This document shows, piece after piece, positions 17,266 to 26,048 of a stretch of 45,312 nucleotides of DNA. The translations under genes were made by a program, and so were the position numbers. The stretch lies in the NCBI GenBank assembly GCA_903832005.1, contig CAIKZO010000029.1:1-45312 (forward strand), written 5' to 3'. Numbering within the stretch: the stretch's first letter is position 1; each line of letters opens with the position of its first letter. This stretch comes from Enhydrobacter aerosaccus (GTDB lineage: Bacteria > Pseudomonadota > Alphaproteobacteria > Reyranellales > Reyranellaceae). Below the pieces are notes generated by a model, which was not told the origin of the DNA, ran no database searches, and was given only the letters and a program-made list of their open reading frames with translations.

Positions 17266-18438
17266 TCACCCTTCCTTGCCGGCGGCGGCCGGGGCGGGCG
17301 TTTCGGCCTGGGGCCGGGGGGCGTCGATCTTGATGCGGGAGCCGTTGACCAGGCGGTATTGGCCGTCGGAGACGATCTTCTCACCGACCTGCAGGCCCTT
17401 GGTGACCACGGTGAAACCATCCTGCGTGCCGCCGACGGTGACGTCGCGCCGCTCGACGGTGTTGTCGGGCTTCACGATGAAGACGTAGTAGCCGCTGGCG
17501 CCCTGCATGATGCCGCGCTGTGGCACCGTCACGGACTTCAGGCGGACCGCGAGCTGCAGGCGGGCGTTGACGAACTGGCCGGGCCACAGGCGCTCGTTGG
17601 CGTTCTCGAACGTGGCCTTGAGGCGCAGCGTTCCGGTCGCCGGATCGATCGCGTTGTCGATCAGCGTGACCTTGCCGCGCGCCAGCTCGGTCTTGTCGTC
17701 GCTGGCATAAGCGATCACGTCGAGCGGCGCGGCCTGCTGGTTGCGGCGGATCTCGTCCGTCGCATCCTGGGGTACGGTGAAGTTAACGAAGATCGGCTTG
17801 ATCTGCGTGATCGTGACCAGCGTGGTGCCCTGTGCCATCTGCAGGAGGTTGCCGAGATCGACCAGGCGCTGGCCGGTGCGGCCGTCGATCGGCGCGCGGA
17901 TGTCGGCGTAGGCAAGGTTGAGCTGGGCGGTGTCGATCTGGGCCTGGTCGGAGGCGAGCGAGCCTTTCAGCGAATCGACTGTCGCCTGCTGCTGGTCGTA
18001 GCTCTGGCGCGACTGGAAGCCGGAGCCGATCAGCTTGCCGTAGCGTTCGAGGTCGAGCTTTGCGCCGGCGAGCTGGGCTTCATCGCGCTGCTTGGCGGCT
18101 TGCGCCTGCTCGAGCAGGGCCTGGAACGGGCGCGGGTCGATCTGGAACAGGGGATCGCCCTGCTTCACGTCCTGGCCTTCCTCGAAGGCGATCTTCACGA
18201 TCTGCCCGTCGACGCGCGTCTTGATCGCCACCGACTTGAAGGCCTGCACCGTGCCGATGCCGCGCACATAGACCGGGACGTCTTTTTGTTCGGCGACGGT
18301 TGCGGCCACCGGTATCACCGGTATTGCCGCCGCCCGCACCGGGCCCTTGTTCATCCCATTCAGGAAATAATAGCCGCCGCCGGCTATCGCCAGCACGAGC
18401 ACCACACCGACGACGCTCGACGCTTTCAGTCTGCCCAT
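17266..18438 (-). CDS. RND efflux periplasmic adaptor (membrane fusion protein)
   Basis: A 390-residue HlyD/AcrA-family adaptor. An N-terminal anchor (SVVGVVLVLAIAGGGYYFL) is followed by the lipoyl half-motif AIKTRVDGQIVKIAFEEGQDVKQGDPLFQIDP, a helical hairpin rich in Gln and Ala (about residues 105-180), and the second lipoyl half ADIRAPIDGRTGQRLVDLG. The beta-barrel and membrane-proximal domains follow. The tail is Pro/Ala-rich. The ATG at 18438 has GGGAG six bases upstream; a TTG one codon earlier is less likely. It links the pump to an outer-membrane channel. Its stop precedes the pump ATG closely, so the two are one operon. Confidence 0.94.
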   Translation of the reverse strand: MGRLKASSVVGVVLVLAIAGGGYYFLNGMNKGPVRAAAIPVIPVAATVAEQKDVPVYVRGIGTVQAFKSVAIKTRVDGQIVKIAFEEGQDVKQGDPLFQIDPRPFQALLEQAQAAKQRDEAQLAGAKLDLERYGKLIGSGFQSRQSYDQQQATVDSLKGSLASDQAQIDTAQLNLAYADIRAPIDGRTGQRLVDLGNLLQMAQGTTLVTITQIKPIFVNFTVPQDATDEIRRNQQAAPLDVIAYASDDKTELARGKVTLIDNAIDPATGTLRLKATFENANERLWPGQFVNARLQLAVRLKSVTVPQRGIMQGASGYYVFIVKPDNTVERRDVTVGGTQDGFTVVTKGLQVGEKIVSDGQYRLVNGSRIKIDAPRPQAETPAPAAAGKEG

Positions 18439-18635
18439 CAATTGCTCCCATGGCGGGGCATGTGCGCCAGTGGCCGGCGCCTGCCCGCGATTCCCCGCAG
18501 GCAGTCTAAAGCAAAAACCGTGTTTGATTGACTTGCGTAGCTCGGTCAGATCGCCGCTGCCGCCTCACAAGCCCGTGACAAAATTCTCAGAGCAAGTGCA
18601 GTGAAGCAACGCATCGTTCGATGAACGGATTTTTC

Positions 18636-19493
18636 TCAAGGACTGAAGTTATTACCGCCGCCGCCGCGAGGGATGTTCACGGGCTGAGGAGCGAACGCCG
18701 GCTTCTGGACCTGCGTGTTGGCGCCCGAAAGCGCGTTGTTTGCGTCGTTCAGATTGCTCGGATCGATACCGTTCGGACCCACGGAGGGTCCGCGTCCGGA
18801 GTTCTGGGCTTCGAAGCCCGAGCTCTGCACGGCGTCGTCGGGATTCGCGCCGTTGGGCTGCCCATGCAACGCCTCGAGCTTGGCGAACTCCGGCGACAGG
18901 CTGCCCGGCGTCGCTTGTACAGGGGCTGTAGGAGCGGCGCCGTTGAACACCGTCACCTGCCATCCCGGACGAACGACCGTCTGCTTCTGGCCATGGGCGA
19001 CGACGGTCATCTCGACGCCGAAGACGAAGGTGGCGACCGTCTTGGTCGGCTGGGAGTCGATCAGCATGATGCCACCGCGAATGGTGAGCGTCGCCGACGG
19101 TGTCGTGACGATCACCGGCTGCGTCTTGCTGATCCTGCCGCCGACGAAACGCAACACGCCCTGGGCAGCGTTAACCGCCAGTTCGCCCTTCTTGAGGTTG
19201 GGATCGTAGACGAACTTGTCGATCGTCAGTCGCGCCTGCGGACCGACCGTGATCGACGAACCGTCGAGGAAGAGAAGATGCGCGCGGTCATCGATGCCGG
19301 TGGTGATCGCCTCGTTGGCCTGCACGTCGACACCGACATGCAGCACGCGTTCGGCCTGGGTCGGCGGCTTGCCGACCGGACCGCCCGACGTCGCCGAGGT
19401 GACGCCGACGCGCGACTGCGCGGCGACGAGTTCGGGGATTGCCAAAAGGGCGCTGACCGCCAGTACCGCAAAGCCAGAAGAAAGAGCGTTCAC
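18636..19493 (-). CDS. Exported FecR-domain protein
   Basis: A 285-residue protein. I place the start at the GTG at 19493 because GGGAGG lies six bases upstream and a proper signal peptide follows (NALSSGFAVLAVSALLAIPELVAAQ). Residues about 60-170 form a FecR-type beta domain (LLFLDGSSITVGPQARLTID, GVLRFVGGRI, VTTPSATLTIRGGIMLID). The tail from about 205 is rich in Gly, Asn, Pro and Ser. Classical FecR is an inner-membrane anti-sigma regulator. This one has a leader but no transmembrane anchor or cytoplasmic part, and no ECF sigma factor lies near. A structural or surface role for the fold is more likely than signalling. Confidence 0.85.
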   Translation of the reverse strand: MNALSSGFAVLAVSALLAIPELVAAQSRVGVTSATSGGPVGKPPTQAERVLHVGVDVQANEAITTGIDDRAHLLFLDGSSITVGPQARLTIDKFVYDPNLKKGELAVNAAQGVLRFVGGRISKTQPVIVTTPSATLTIRGGIMLIDSQPTKTVATFVFGVEMTVVAHGQKQTVVRPGWQVTVFNGAAPTAPVQATPGSLSPEFAKLEALHGQPNGANPDDAVQSSGFEAQNSGRGPSVGPNGIDPSNLNDANNALSGANTQVQKPAFAPQPVNIPRGGGGNNFSP

Positions 19494-19625
19494 GATGGGC
19501 CTCCCGCGAGTTCGCCAGAACAAGAACGGCGAGCCGGCATAATAGTTCTCCCACAACATGGTGATTCACAGGCGGTCTGTCTCGGGAATTTGAGAAAAAT
19601 CATATTCTCCAGAGATTACAGATAC

Positions 19626-21311
19626 TTATGGCTTGTGACGGAGGCTGTAATAATGGCCGGCCAGGGGATCGTCGAAGGCCGTTGCGGCCTCGTAGCGGTC
19701 GTGCAGCATGTGCCAGAGGGCGCCGCTGTAGGACCGGTTGCTGAGGATCGCGATGGTTGCCGCGAGGTGCGCCTCGTCGAGTTCCCACTGCTGGCTGATG
19801 ATCACGCGGTAGCCGAGCTCGAGCGCGCGATCGATCTCGCCCTCGAGCGCCGAGACATGCTCCACGGCACTCCAGCCGGGATGGCGCAGCAGGCTGCTGC
19901 CGACGCCGATCCATTTGAAGGCGGGTTCTGCTTGCGGCGCGGGGCCGAGCTTCTTCACACCGGACTCGGCCTCGCCCCAGGCCAGGGCGGCATAGACCAG
20001 GAACCAGTCGAGGTCGTTGATGACGAAGACCGTCCGCGCGGGCTCCGCTTCCTCGCCGATGTGCCGGATGCTGCGCTGCCAGGCGGCATCGAGGCCGCGC
20101 AACGGCGCAAGGCTCCAGAGGTTGTAGGCAAGCAACACCAGTGTCACTCCGCCGGTCGCCCACAGTCCGCGCGCACGCCAGCGACCGTAGGCGGCGGTCA
20201 CCGCCAGCATCCAGCCCACCGTGAGCCAGCCCATGACGTTGATCTGCATCTGCGGATCTTGCGGCTGGGAATAGAGATTGAAGACGAGGCCCGCCACGAA
20301 GGTGCCACCGAAGATCGCGGCCACCGCGCGTGCGCGACTGTCGTCCCGGCGACGCCACAGCATCGGCGCGGAGATCGCCACGATCGCCCCGATCATCGCC
20401 AGGCCGATCACGCGCCACATGTCCCAGCCGAAGGGCGCCGGATAGTTGGTGACGGCGGTGCCCAGCAGATAGGCGACGCTGCCGTCGAACGTGCCGAAGA
20501 ATTTGTTCCAGGTGAAGCCGGCCCAGGCCGAATCGACGGCCTTGCCCGTCCAGATCAGGTCGATCGGTCCCACCGCGCCCTTGTGTCCGCGGCCGGCAAG
20601 GGCGGCCACGGTCGCGGTGGCCAGCATGCCGGCGAGGAACAGGAGAACGCCCGCAATCCGCTTGCGCAGGTCGGGCAGGCAGAGCCACAGCGCCGCCAGC
20701 ATCGCGGGCAGGGTCGGGAACATCAGCCGCCATTCGAACAGCCAGCCGATGCTGAACAGCACCGAGACGAGGACGATGCGCAGCGGCGTCGGCTGCGCGA
20801 ACCACAGGGCCGCCAGCGCCATCGATGCGAACAGCACGGTGTAGCTCGGCATGATGTCTTCGTTGGTGACCGCCAGGAACAGCACGAAGCTCGACGCGAT
20901 GTGGAACAGGCTGGCGATGACGGCGATCACGCGATCGCCGGTCAGCCGGCGCACCATCGCGTAGACGACGCAGATGCAGAAGCTGGCGCTGAGCGCGTTC
21001 AGGATCGGCATCTGCAGCCGGGGATCGCCGGCGTGCACACCGAGCGCATCGAGCCCGCGGCAGAGCAGGCCATAGACCGGGTAGTAGAGATAGTTCGAGG
21101 GAGCGAGCGGCGCCGTGCCGGGATCGGCAATCCACGGCTTCATCTCCAGGCTCTTGAAGATGCCGTTGCCGGTCAGCCCGCCCTGGGGATTGTCGAACCA
21201 GACGATGACCGCGATCAGCAGGATCGCCATGCCGAGCCACAGCAGCAGAAGGTCGAGCAGCCAGGTCGAGGAAGGGGACGGAGGCGTTGCGCGGTCGGTG
21301 ATGAATGACAT
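19626..21311 (-). CDS. Polytopic membrane protein, glycosyltransferase-like (GT-C style layout)
   Basis: A 561-residue protein with roughly ten to twelve hydrophobic segments in the first 400 residues and a soluble C-terminal domain of about 150. The first loop after TM1 is long and contains acidic residues (WFDNPQGG, DPGTAPLAPSNYLYYP), as in GT-C dolichyl/undecaprenyl-phosphate sugar transferases. I see no exact family motif, so the call is architectural. The C-terminal part (VFVINDLDWFLVYAALAWGE and on) is not recognised. It lies upstream of the FecR-domain gene on the same strand with a 132-bp gap. A second protein of similar build is at 34296-35834. Confidence 0.8.
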   Translation of the reverse strand: MSFITDRATPPSPSSTWLLDLLLLWLGMAILLIAVIVWFDNPQGGLTGNGIFKSLEMKPWIADPGTAPLAPSNYLYYPVYGLLCRGLDALGVHAGDPRLQMPILNALSASFCICVVYAMVRRLTGDRVIAVIASLFHIASSFVLFLAVTNEDIMPSYTVLFASMALAALWFAQPTPLRIVLVSVLFSIGWLFEWRLMFPTLPAMLAALWLCLPDLRKRIAGVLLFLAGMLATATVAALAGRGHKGAVGPIDLIWTGKAVDSAWAGFTWNKFFGTFDGSVAYLLGTAVTNYPAPFGWDMWRVIGLAMIGAIVAISAPMLWRRRDDSRARAVAAIFGGTFVAGLVFNLYSQPQDPQMQINVMGWLTVGWMLAVTAAYGRWRARGLWATGGVTLVLLAYNLWSLAPLRGLDAAWQRSIRHIGEEAEPARTVFVINDLDWFLVYAALAWGEAESGVKKLGPAPQAEPAFKWIGVGSSLLRHPGWSAVEHVSALEGEIDRALELGYRVIISQQWELDEAHLAATIAILSNRSYSGALWHMLHDRYEAATAFDDPLAGHYYSLRHKP

Positions 21312-21727
21312 CGAGATTCTAGCGGAGCTGCACGCCTTCCGAGTCGTCGTTTATCGAGCGTGCGGCGCGGCCGTGTCAACGGCGCGGCGGCGGAAGCTCA
21401 AGGGGGAAGAGTTACGCGCGACAAGACCATCGGCAGTGACGGTTTTCGCGGTTTTCACGGTTTTTATACGGTGCCGGAAACCGCCGAACGGCTCCGGTGC
21501 CGCACCGTCGGGCTTTCCCGTCGTCGGGGCCGCCCGGTAAACGGCGGAAAACGGACGAAGACGGTTCGTCCTTCGCTCCCGTGTTCGGCGTCCTTCTCCC
21601 GCAATGGTCGAAAGGCCGCCAGCGCCGCACGCACCTTCGTCTGACATCGGAACTCCCATGGCTCGCGTCGAGCGGCATTATAGGAGCGTCGTCGGGAATC
21701 CCGACTTATGGTTCTTACTGAGGAGAA
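21312..21727. other. Non-coding gap with three tandem 9-base repeats
   Basis: About 416 bases without a credible gene. Open frames of about 90-100 codons exist on both strands but are Arg-rich, match no family and lack ribosome sites. The one visible structure is CGGTTTTCG, CGGTTTTCA and CGGTTTTTA in direct tandem at 21440-21466. The gap lies just downstream of the tRNA 3' end, a place where integrated elements often enter, but no integrase or duplicated tRNA end is visible. Confidence 0.5.
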
Positions 21728-21804
<77 letters not shown>

Positions 21805-21920
21805 GCAACGGCGCGGAACATAGCGGACAGGCCCCCTATCCGCAACGCGGGACCCTGCTTGGCGTTACGGCCCATTACTGCAAGACTTCGGGCCATAAGA
21901 AGCATCACCGGGGAACGCTC

Positions 21921-22922
21921 ATGTCTCATTTTGGTCGCCGCCATTTCGTCCGTGCCACGGGCGCGGCTGCATCGCTTGGCGTCTTTGGCTTGGGCACAAG
22001 TGCCCGCGCGGACAGCGCTCCATTGGAGACGGCGCGCATCATCACCGGCTTCCCGCCCGGCGGCACGTCGGACACGCTCTGCCGGCGGGTCGCGGAAGGC
22101 CTGCGCGGCAGTTCGTTCGTGAAGACGGCGCTGGTCGAGAACAAGGCGGGCGCGGGCGGCCAGATCGCGGTCCAGTCGATGAAGGGCGCGGCGACCGACG
22201 GCAGCGTGATCCTGCAGACGCCGGCCTCGATGCTGGTGATCTACCCGCACATCTACAAGAAGCTCGCCTACACCCCGAAGGACGTGACGCCGGTGACCCT
22301 GGCGAGCGAGTTCGAATTTGGCCTGACGGTGGGACCGGCCGTGCCGGCCGCGGTGAAGACCGTTCCCGACTTCCTGGCCTGGTGCAAAACCAATCCGACC
22401 CAGGCGAACTTCGGCTCGCCTGCCGCCGGCTCGGTGCCGCACTTCATCGGCGTGCTGCTGGGCCAGTCGGCCGGCGTCGAGATGAAGCACGTGGCCTATC
22501 GCGGCTCGCAGCCGGCGATCCAGGATGTGCTGGGCGGTCAGCTCCAGGCCGTGTCGTCGCCGATCGGCGATGCGATGCCCCATCTCGCGGGCGGCAAGCT
22601 GCGCATGCTCGGCATGTCGGGCTCCAAGCGCAGCCGCTTCGTGCCCGACGTGCCGACCTACGTCGAGCAGGGGCTGAAGGACATGGTTTTCAGCGAATGG
22701 TTCGGCTTCTTCCTGCCGGGCGGCGCCGATGTGCCGGTGGTGATGCGCGCCAACGAGGCGCTGCGCACCGCGCTCCGGGCCAAGGACGTGATCGACGGCC
22801 TGGCAACGATGGGCCTCGAGACCGTGTCGTCGACGCCGGAAGAGCTGGCGTTGCGCATGAAAGCCGATCTCGAGCGCTGGGGCCCGATCGTGCGCAAGAT
22901 CGGCTTCACGGCAGATTCCTGA
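21921..22922 (+). CDS. Tripartite tricarboxylate transporter (Bug/TctC) binding protein
   Basis: A 333-residue periplasmic protein. The leader GRRHFVRATGAAASLGVFGLG is Tat-like, with a cut after ARA near residue 30. The core has ARIITGFPPGGTSDTLCRR, ALVENKAGAGGQIAVQ (the ligand loop) and the LAYTPKDVTPVTL segment of the Bug family. The ATG at 21921 follows GGGGAA by six bases; the open frame extends upstream through the tRNA region but is not coding there. It is followed 14 bp later by a RidA-family gene, suggesting uptake and processing of a nitrogen-containing organic acid. No TctAB is present. Confidence 0.92.
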   Translation: MSHFGRRHFVRATGAAASLGVFGLGTSARADSAPLETARIITGFPPGGTSDTLCRRVAEGLRGSSFVKTALVENKAGAGGQIAVQSMKGAATDGSVILQTPASMLVIYPHIYKKLAYTPKDVTPVTLASEFEFGLTVGPAVPAAVKTVPDFLAWCKTNPTQANFGSPAAGSVPHFIGVLLGQSAGVEMKHVAYRGSQPAIQDVLGGQLQAVSSPIGDAMPHLAGGKLRMLGMSGSKRSRFVPDVPTYVEQGLKDMVFSEWFGFFLPGGADVPVVMRANEALRTALRAKDVIDGLATMGLETVSSTPEELALRMKADLERWGPIVRKIGFTADS

Positions 22923-22936
22923 GGAGAGACCACTAC

Positions 22937-23317
22937 ATGGCCAAGCAACTGTTCCGCGACGGCACCGAGGTCGTCGGGTTTTACGTTCGTACCGTCAAGA
23001 ACGGCCCGTTCGTGTTCGTGTCGGGCACGACGTCGCTCGATTCGAGGGGCCGCGTGCAAGGCAGCGACGCCGCCGAACAGACGGTCGTCGTCATGCGCAA
23101 GATCGATGCGGCGCTGAAGTCGGCCGGCGCGCGGCTGAAGGATCTGGTGCGGCTCACTATCTTCGTCACCGATATCCGCGACATGGGATTGATCTCGAAG
23201 GCGCTGGCCCGCGCGCTCAAGGGCACGTCGGTGTCGGCCACGATGGTGGGCGTCAGTGCGCTGGCGACGCCGGGCCTGCAGATCGAGATCGAGGCTACTG
23301 CGATGATTGCGGGCTAA
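22937..23317 (+). CDS. RidA-family (YjgF/UK114) protein lacking the catalytic Arg
   Basis: A 126-residue trimer-forming RidA-like protein. It has FVSGTTSLDSRGRVQG, AEQTVVVMRKIDAAL, LVRLTIFVTDIRDM and the C-terminal IEIEATAMI strand. Enzymes active on 2-aminoacrylate have Arg in V-E-V-A-R-L-P before IEIEA. Here the equivalent reads VGVSALATPGLQ, with Ala in place of Arg. It therefore belongs with the Rid subfamilies that cannot do the classical imine hydrolysis. It is probably co-transcribed with the TTT binding protein (14-bp gap, GAGGAGAG before ATG). Its stop overlaps that of the convergent lipase gene by four bases. Confidence 0.9.
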   Translation: MAKQLFRDGTEVVGFYVRTVKNGPFVFVSGTTSLDSRGRVQGSDAAEQTVVVMRKIDAALKSAGARLKDLVRLTIFVTDIRDMGLISKALARALKGTSVSATMVGVSALATPGLQIEIEATAMIAG

Positions 23318-24381
23318 GGCTCACCTCGGGCGGCACTGGCGCTTACGTTGCGCTCGGAGCCCCAGATTGCGGCGACCTCGGGCTGCGAGTGGGCGACGTC
23401 GGCGCCGGACGGCAGGGCTGCTTCGTGGTTGTCGACCCAGGCGGCCACGTCCTTGGCGACCTTGGCGCCATTCTTGTCGCGCAGCAGCAGGTGATAGCCG
23501 TTCTTGTAGAAGGCGAGCTGCGAGTCGTCGCGCCGCGGCAGGGTGGCGATCACCGTGCGTACCGGTCCGCCGGGCACGATCTTGTCGCTGAGGCCATGCA
23601 GCATGATGTAGGGCGTGTGCAGGCGCGGGGCGGCGGCGACGGCGGCATCCATCAGGTCGAGCAGCCCATAGCCCAGGTCGAAGCGCGCCTGGTGCAGCAT
23701 GAGCTTGTCGTTGCGCAGCTTGTCCATCGTCTTGGGGTTATCGGTCGGCTGGAAATCGATCTGGGTCGGCCCGTCCGGCATCCACGGGATGATGTGGACG
23801 AAGAAGGACGCCAGGCCCGTGGCGACCGGCCCGAAGCTGGCGCGCGAACGCACCGCCGGCGCCAGCAGGATCAGCCCGTCCTCCTCGATGCCGCGGTCGG
23901 CGGCCACCATGGCCACGGCGCCACCCATGCTCTCGCCCGCGATATAAAGAGGTACGTCGGGATATTTGGCCCGCAGCAGCCGGGCCACCGCCTCGGCGTC
24001 GCCGACCAAGGTGTCGGTGCCGGGCCAGCGGCCGCGGGTCGGGCTCGCGCCGAAGCCGCGCTGGTCGTAGGAATAGGTGGTGATGCCGTCCTTGGCCCAG
24101 ACCGCCGCCGGTTCCTCGAAGGCGTTGCGATAGTCGCCGAAGCCGTGCAGGCCCAGGACGATGGCGCGGGGCGGCTCTTTTTCGGCCTTCCACACGGCCA
24201 GGGGGAGCTTGGTCCCGTCGGCTGCAATATAGCTGTCATTGGTCAGAGCCGGCGTGCGCACGCTCTCGCCCGCCGGAATGACGGTGGGAGAGCACGCACC
24301 GAGCATGACCGGAAGGACAAGCGCGGCTATCATCGGCAGGCGTAACAGGAGCGAAATCGTGACCGAGCCTTTCGAAACCAT
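23314..24381 (-). CDS. Lipoprotein alpha/beta hydrolase, monoacylglycerol lipase/lysophospholipase-like
   Basis: A hydrolase of about 355 residues. The N-terminus carries a lipoprotein signal ending LPVMLGAC, so Cys should be lipidated. Family motifs follow: [15 protein letters not shown] (oxyanion side), [10 protein letters not shown], the nucleophile elbow [10 protein letters not shown], the acid HGLSDKIV and the His in NGYHLLLRD. This set is typical of the monoglyceride lipase (Hydrolase_4) group. Two adjacent Met codons (24381, 24384) are possible starts, and both make the gene overlap the divergent zinc-protein gene at their 5' ends. A later Met at 24333 would avoid the overlap but leaves a signal without basic residues. 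It probably acts on membrane-derived lipids in the periplasm. Confidence 0.88.
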   Translation of the reverse strand: MVSKGSVTISLLLRLPMIAALVLPVMLGACSPTVIPAGESVRTPALTNDSYIAADGTKLPLAVWKAEKEPPRAIVLGLHGFGDYRNAFEEPAAVWAKDGITTYSYDQRGFGASPTRGRWPGTDTLVGDAEAVARLLRAKYPDVPLYIAGESMGGAVAMVAADRGIEEDGLILLAPAVRSRASFGPVATGLASFFVHIIPWMPDGPTQIDFQPTDNPKTMDKLRNDKLMLHQARFDLGYGLLDLMDAAVAAAPRLHTPYIMLHGLSDKIVPGGPVRTVIATLPRRDDSQLAFYKNGYHLLLRDKNGAKVAKDVAAWVDNHEAALPSGADVAHSQPEVAAIWGSERNVSASAARGEP

Positions 24382-24544
24382 CATCGTCGATACCGACCGC
24401 GTCGCCTGCGATGGCGGCGGCGGGGCCTTGGGCCATCCCAAAGTCTACCTCAACCTCGGCGAGGAGCACCGGATCGAGTGCCCCTACTGCTCCCGAGTAT
24501 ACGTTCTGCGCGAAGGCGCGGACACCCACGCTCACGCCCACTGA
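24359..24544 (+). CDS. Small zinc-binding protein, zf-CHCC (NDUFS6-like) family
   Basis: A 61-residue protein with Cys17, His26, Cys41 and Cys44 in the arrangement C-x8-H-P-K-V-Y-L then C-P-Y-C, the zinc site of the zf-CHCC family. Homologues include the NDUFS6 subunit of alphaproteobacterial and mitochondrial complex I. It starts at a GTG with AGGAGCG upstream, and its 5' end overlaps that of the divergent lipase gene. It ends nine bases before the MaoC gene. The tail is His-rich. A complex I assembly role is family knowledge and was not tested here. Confidence 0.85.
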   Translation: MTEPFETIIVDTDRVACDGGGGALGHPKVYLNLGEEHRIECPYCSRVYVLREGADTHAHAH

Positions 24545-24553
24545 GATGCGGCA

Positions 24554-25012
24554 ATGAAGCAGCTCGGCGAGGGGTGGAACTGGCGCGACCTCAAGATCGG
24601 TGACCGGTTCACCACCTACGGCCGCACGCTGTTCGAGGCCGACCTGCTGAGCTTCGTGACGCTTTGCGGCTTTTCCGAGGAACTGTTCACCAACAAGGAG
24701 TACATCGCCAGCCATGCACCGATGCGCGGCGGCCACCCGGTTCCGGGGGCGCTGGTCTACTCCATGGCCGAAGGTCTGGTGATCCCGACCACCCTGCAGG
24801 GCTCGGGGCTCGCCTTCCTGTCGATGGGCTTCGACATCAAGGGCCCGACCTACGTTGGCGACACGATCCACGTCGAGATCGAGGTGACCGAGATCAAGCC
24901 GACCTCGAAGGATTCGTCGCGGGCGCTGGTGCGCACGACCAACGACGTGAAGAACCAGAAGGGCGAGACGGTGCTGGTCTATACGCCGTTGCGCATGATG
25001 CAGGGCCGCTAG
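24554..25012 (+). CDS. MaoC-like hotdog-fold protein (acyl dehydratase family)
   Basis: A 152-residue single hotdog domain: DLKIGDRFTTYGRTLFEADLLSFV, then the central helix and GFDIKGPTYVGDTIHVEIEVTEIKP, all usual for MaoC-type (R)-enoyl-CoA hydratases. The hydratase motif G-D-x-N-P-x-H, which supplies the Asp and His, is not present. The matching place reads GFSEELFTNKEYIASH. It may therefore act on a different thioester or only bind acyl-CoA. It follows the zinc protein closely and converges with the quinone oxidoreductase gene (11-bp gap). Confidence 0.88.
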   Translation: MKQLGEGWNWRDLKIGDRFTTYGRTLFEADLLSFVTLCGFSEELFTNKEYIASHAPMRGGHPVPGALVYSMAEGLVIPTTLQGSGLAFLSMGFDIKGPTYVGDTIHVEIEVTEIKPTSKDSSRALVRTTNDVKNQKGETVLVYTPLRMMQGR

Positions 25013-25023
25013 CTAGAAGACCG

Positions 25024-26046
25024 CTAGGGAATCAGCACGGCCTTGCCGACGACGGTGCGGTTCTCGATCGTCTTGAAGGCGCTCACCCAGTCGGCGAGGG
25101 CGAACTTGCCGGCGACCCAGGCCTTGAGCTTGCCCTCGGTGTACCAGCGCGTCAGTTCCTTCTGCGCTTCGGCCACCATCGCGCGGCGCTTGGCCAACGC
25201 CACGGCTTCCGCGGGCGAGGGCGGGGCCTTGCCGCCCCAGCCGTTGTAATAGCCATAGTAGAATCCGATCACGGTGACGTTCTTCACCAGGATGATGTTG
25301 GCCGGGATCTGCGGGATGGTGCCGCTGGCGAAGCCCATCGGGATGATGCGGCCCTCGGGCGCGACGCAGCGCAGCGAGGCCGCGAACGCGTCGCCGCCCA
25401 CCGGATCGTAGTGCACGTCGGCGCCACGGCCGCCGGTCAGCTCGAGCACCTTGGTACGTACGTCCTCGCTGCGATAATCGATCAGGTGATCGGCGCCGAC
25501 GGCCTTTGCGGCCGCGAGCTTGTCGGCGCCGCCGGCGCTCGCGATCACGGTGGCGCCCATCGCCTTGCCGACCTCGATGCCGGTCAGGCCCGAGCCGCCG
25601 CCCGCGCCGTGCACCAGCATCACCTCGCCCGGCTGCAGGTTGGCCTTCCACTTCAGCGCGCCGTAGGCCGTCGGATAGAGCGTCGGGAAGTTCGTCGCCT
25701 CGGGGTAGGGCAGCGCGTCGGGGATCGGCACGGCGTTGGCCGCGATGGTGACGCAATATTCCGCGAAGCCGCCGCGGCTGCCGCCGGTCGTGATGCGCTG
25801 GCCGACCTTGAGATGCGTGACGCCGTCGCCCAGCGCCACGACCTCGCCCGAGATCTCGTTGCCCGGCACGAAGGGCAGCGCCGGCTTGTTCTGGTGCTTG
25901 CCCTGGATGCCCAGCATCGCGGCGAAGCTCACGCCGGCGGCGCCGACCTTCACCAGCACTTCGCCGGGACCGGGCGTAGGCTTGGGCACGTCCTCGAGCT
26001 TCAGCGACTCGATCGGGCCGTAGGCATGACAGACCAGCGCACGCAT
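25024..26046 (-). CDS. NADPH:quinone oxidoreductase-like MDR enzyme
   Basis: A 340-residue medium-chain reductase without the structural zinc Cys set. The N-terminal catalytic fold has GPGEVLVKVGAAGVSFAAMLG and FVPGNEISGEVVALGDGV. The Rossmann part has LVHGAGGGSGLTGIEVGKAMGA and VGADHLIDY, as in QOR/zeta-crystallin enzymes that reduce quinones or enones with NADPH. It begins two bases after the crotonase gene stop on the same strand, so the two are an operon likely concerned with acyl-CoA or enone metabolism. Confidence 0.92.
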   Translation of the reverse strand: MRALVCHAYGPIESLKLEDVPKPTPGPGEVLVKVGAAGVSFAAMLGIQGKHQNKPALPFVPGNEISGEVVALGDGVTHLKVGQRITTGGSRGGFAEYCVTIAANAVPIPDALPYPEATNFPTLYPTAYGALKWKANLQPGEVMLVHGAGGGSGLTGIEVGKAMGATVIASAGGADKLAAAKAVGADHLIDYRSEDVRTKVLELTGGRGADVHYDPVGGDAFAASLRCVAPEGRIIPMGFASGTIPQIPANIILVKNVTVIGFYYGYYNGWGGKAPPSPAEAVALAKRRAMVAEAQKELTRWYTEGKLKAWVAGKFALADWVSAFKTIENRTVVGKAVLIP

Positions 26047-26048
26047 CT

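Noticed and set aside
18621..21308. An 895-codon plus-strand frame
   Set aside because: Antisense to the FecR-domain gene and the polytopic membrane protein, both of which have signal or membrane features that the antisense product lacks.
21351..21659. A 102-codon minus-strand frame (and a plus-strand one at 21360-21644) in the gap beside the tRNA
   Set aside because: Arg-rich, no family pattern, no ribosome site, and both strands equally open; typical of chance frames here.
21312..21727. Possible integrated element at the tRNA-Arg 3' end
   Set aside because: No integrase and no second copy of the tRNA 3' end is visible downstream.
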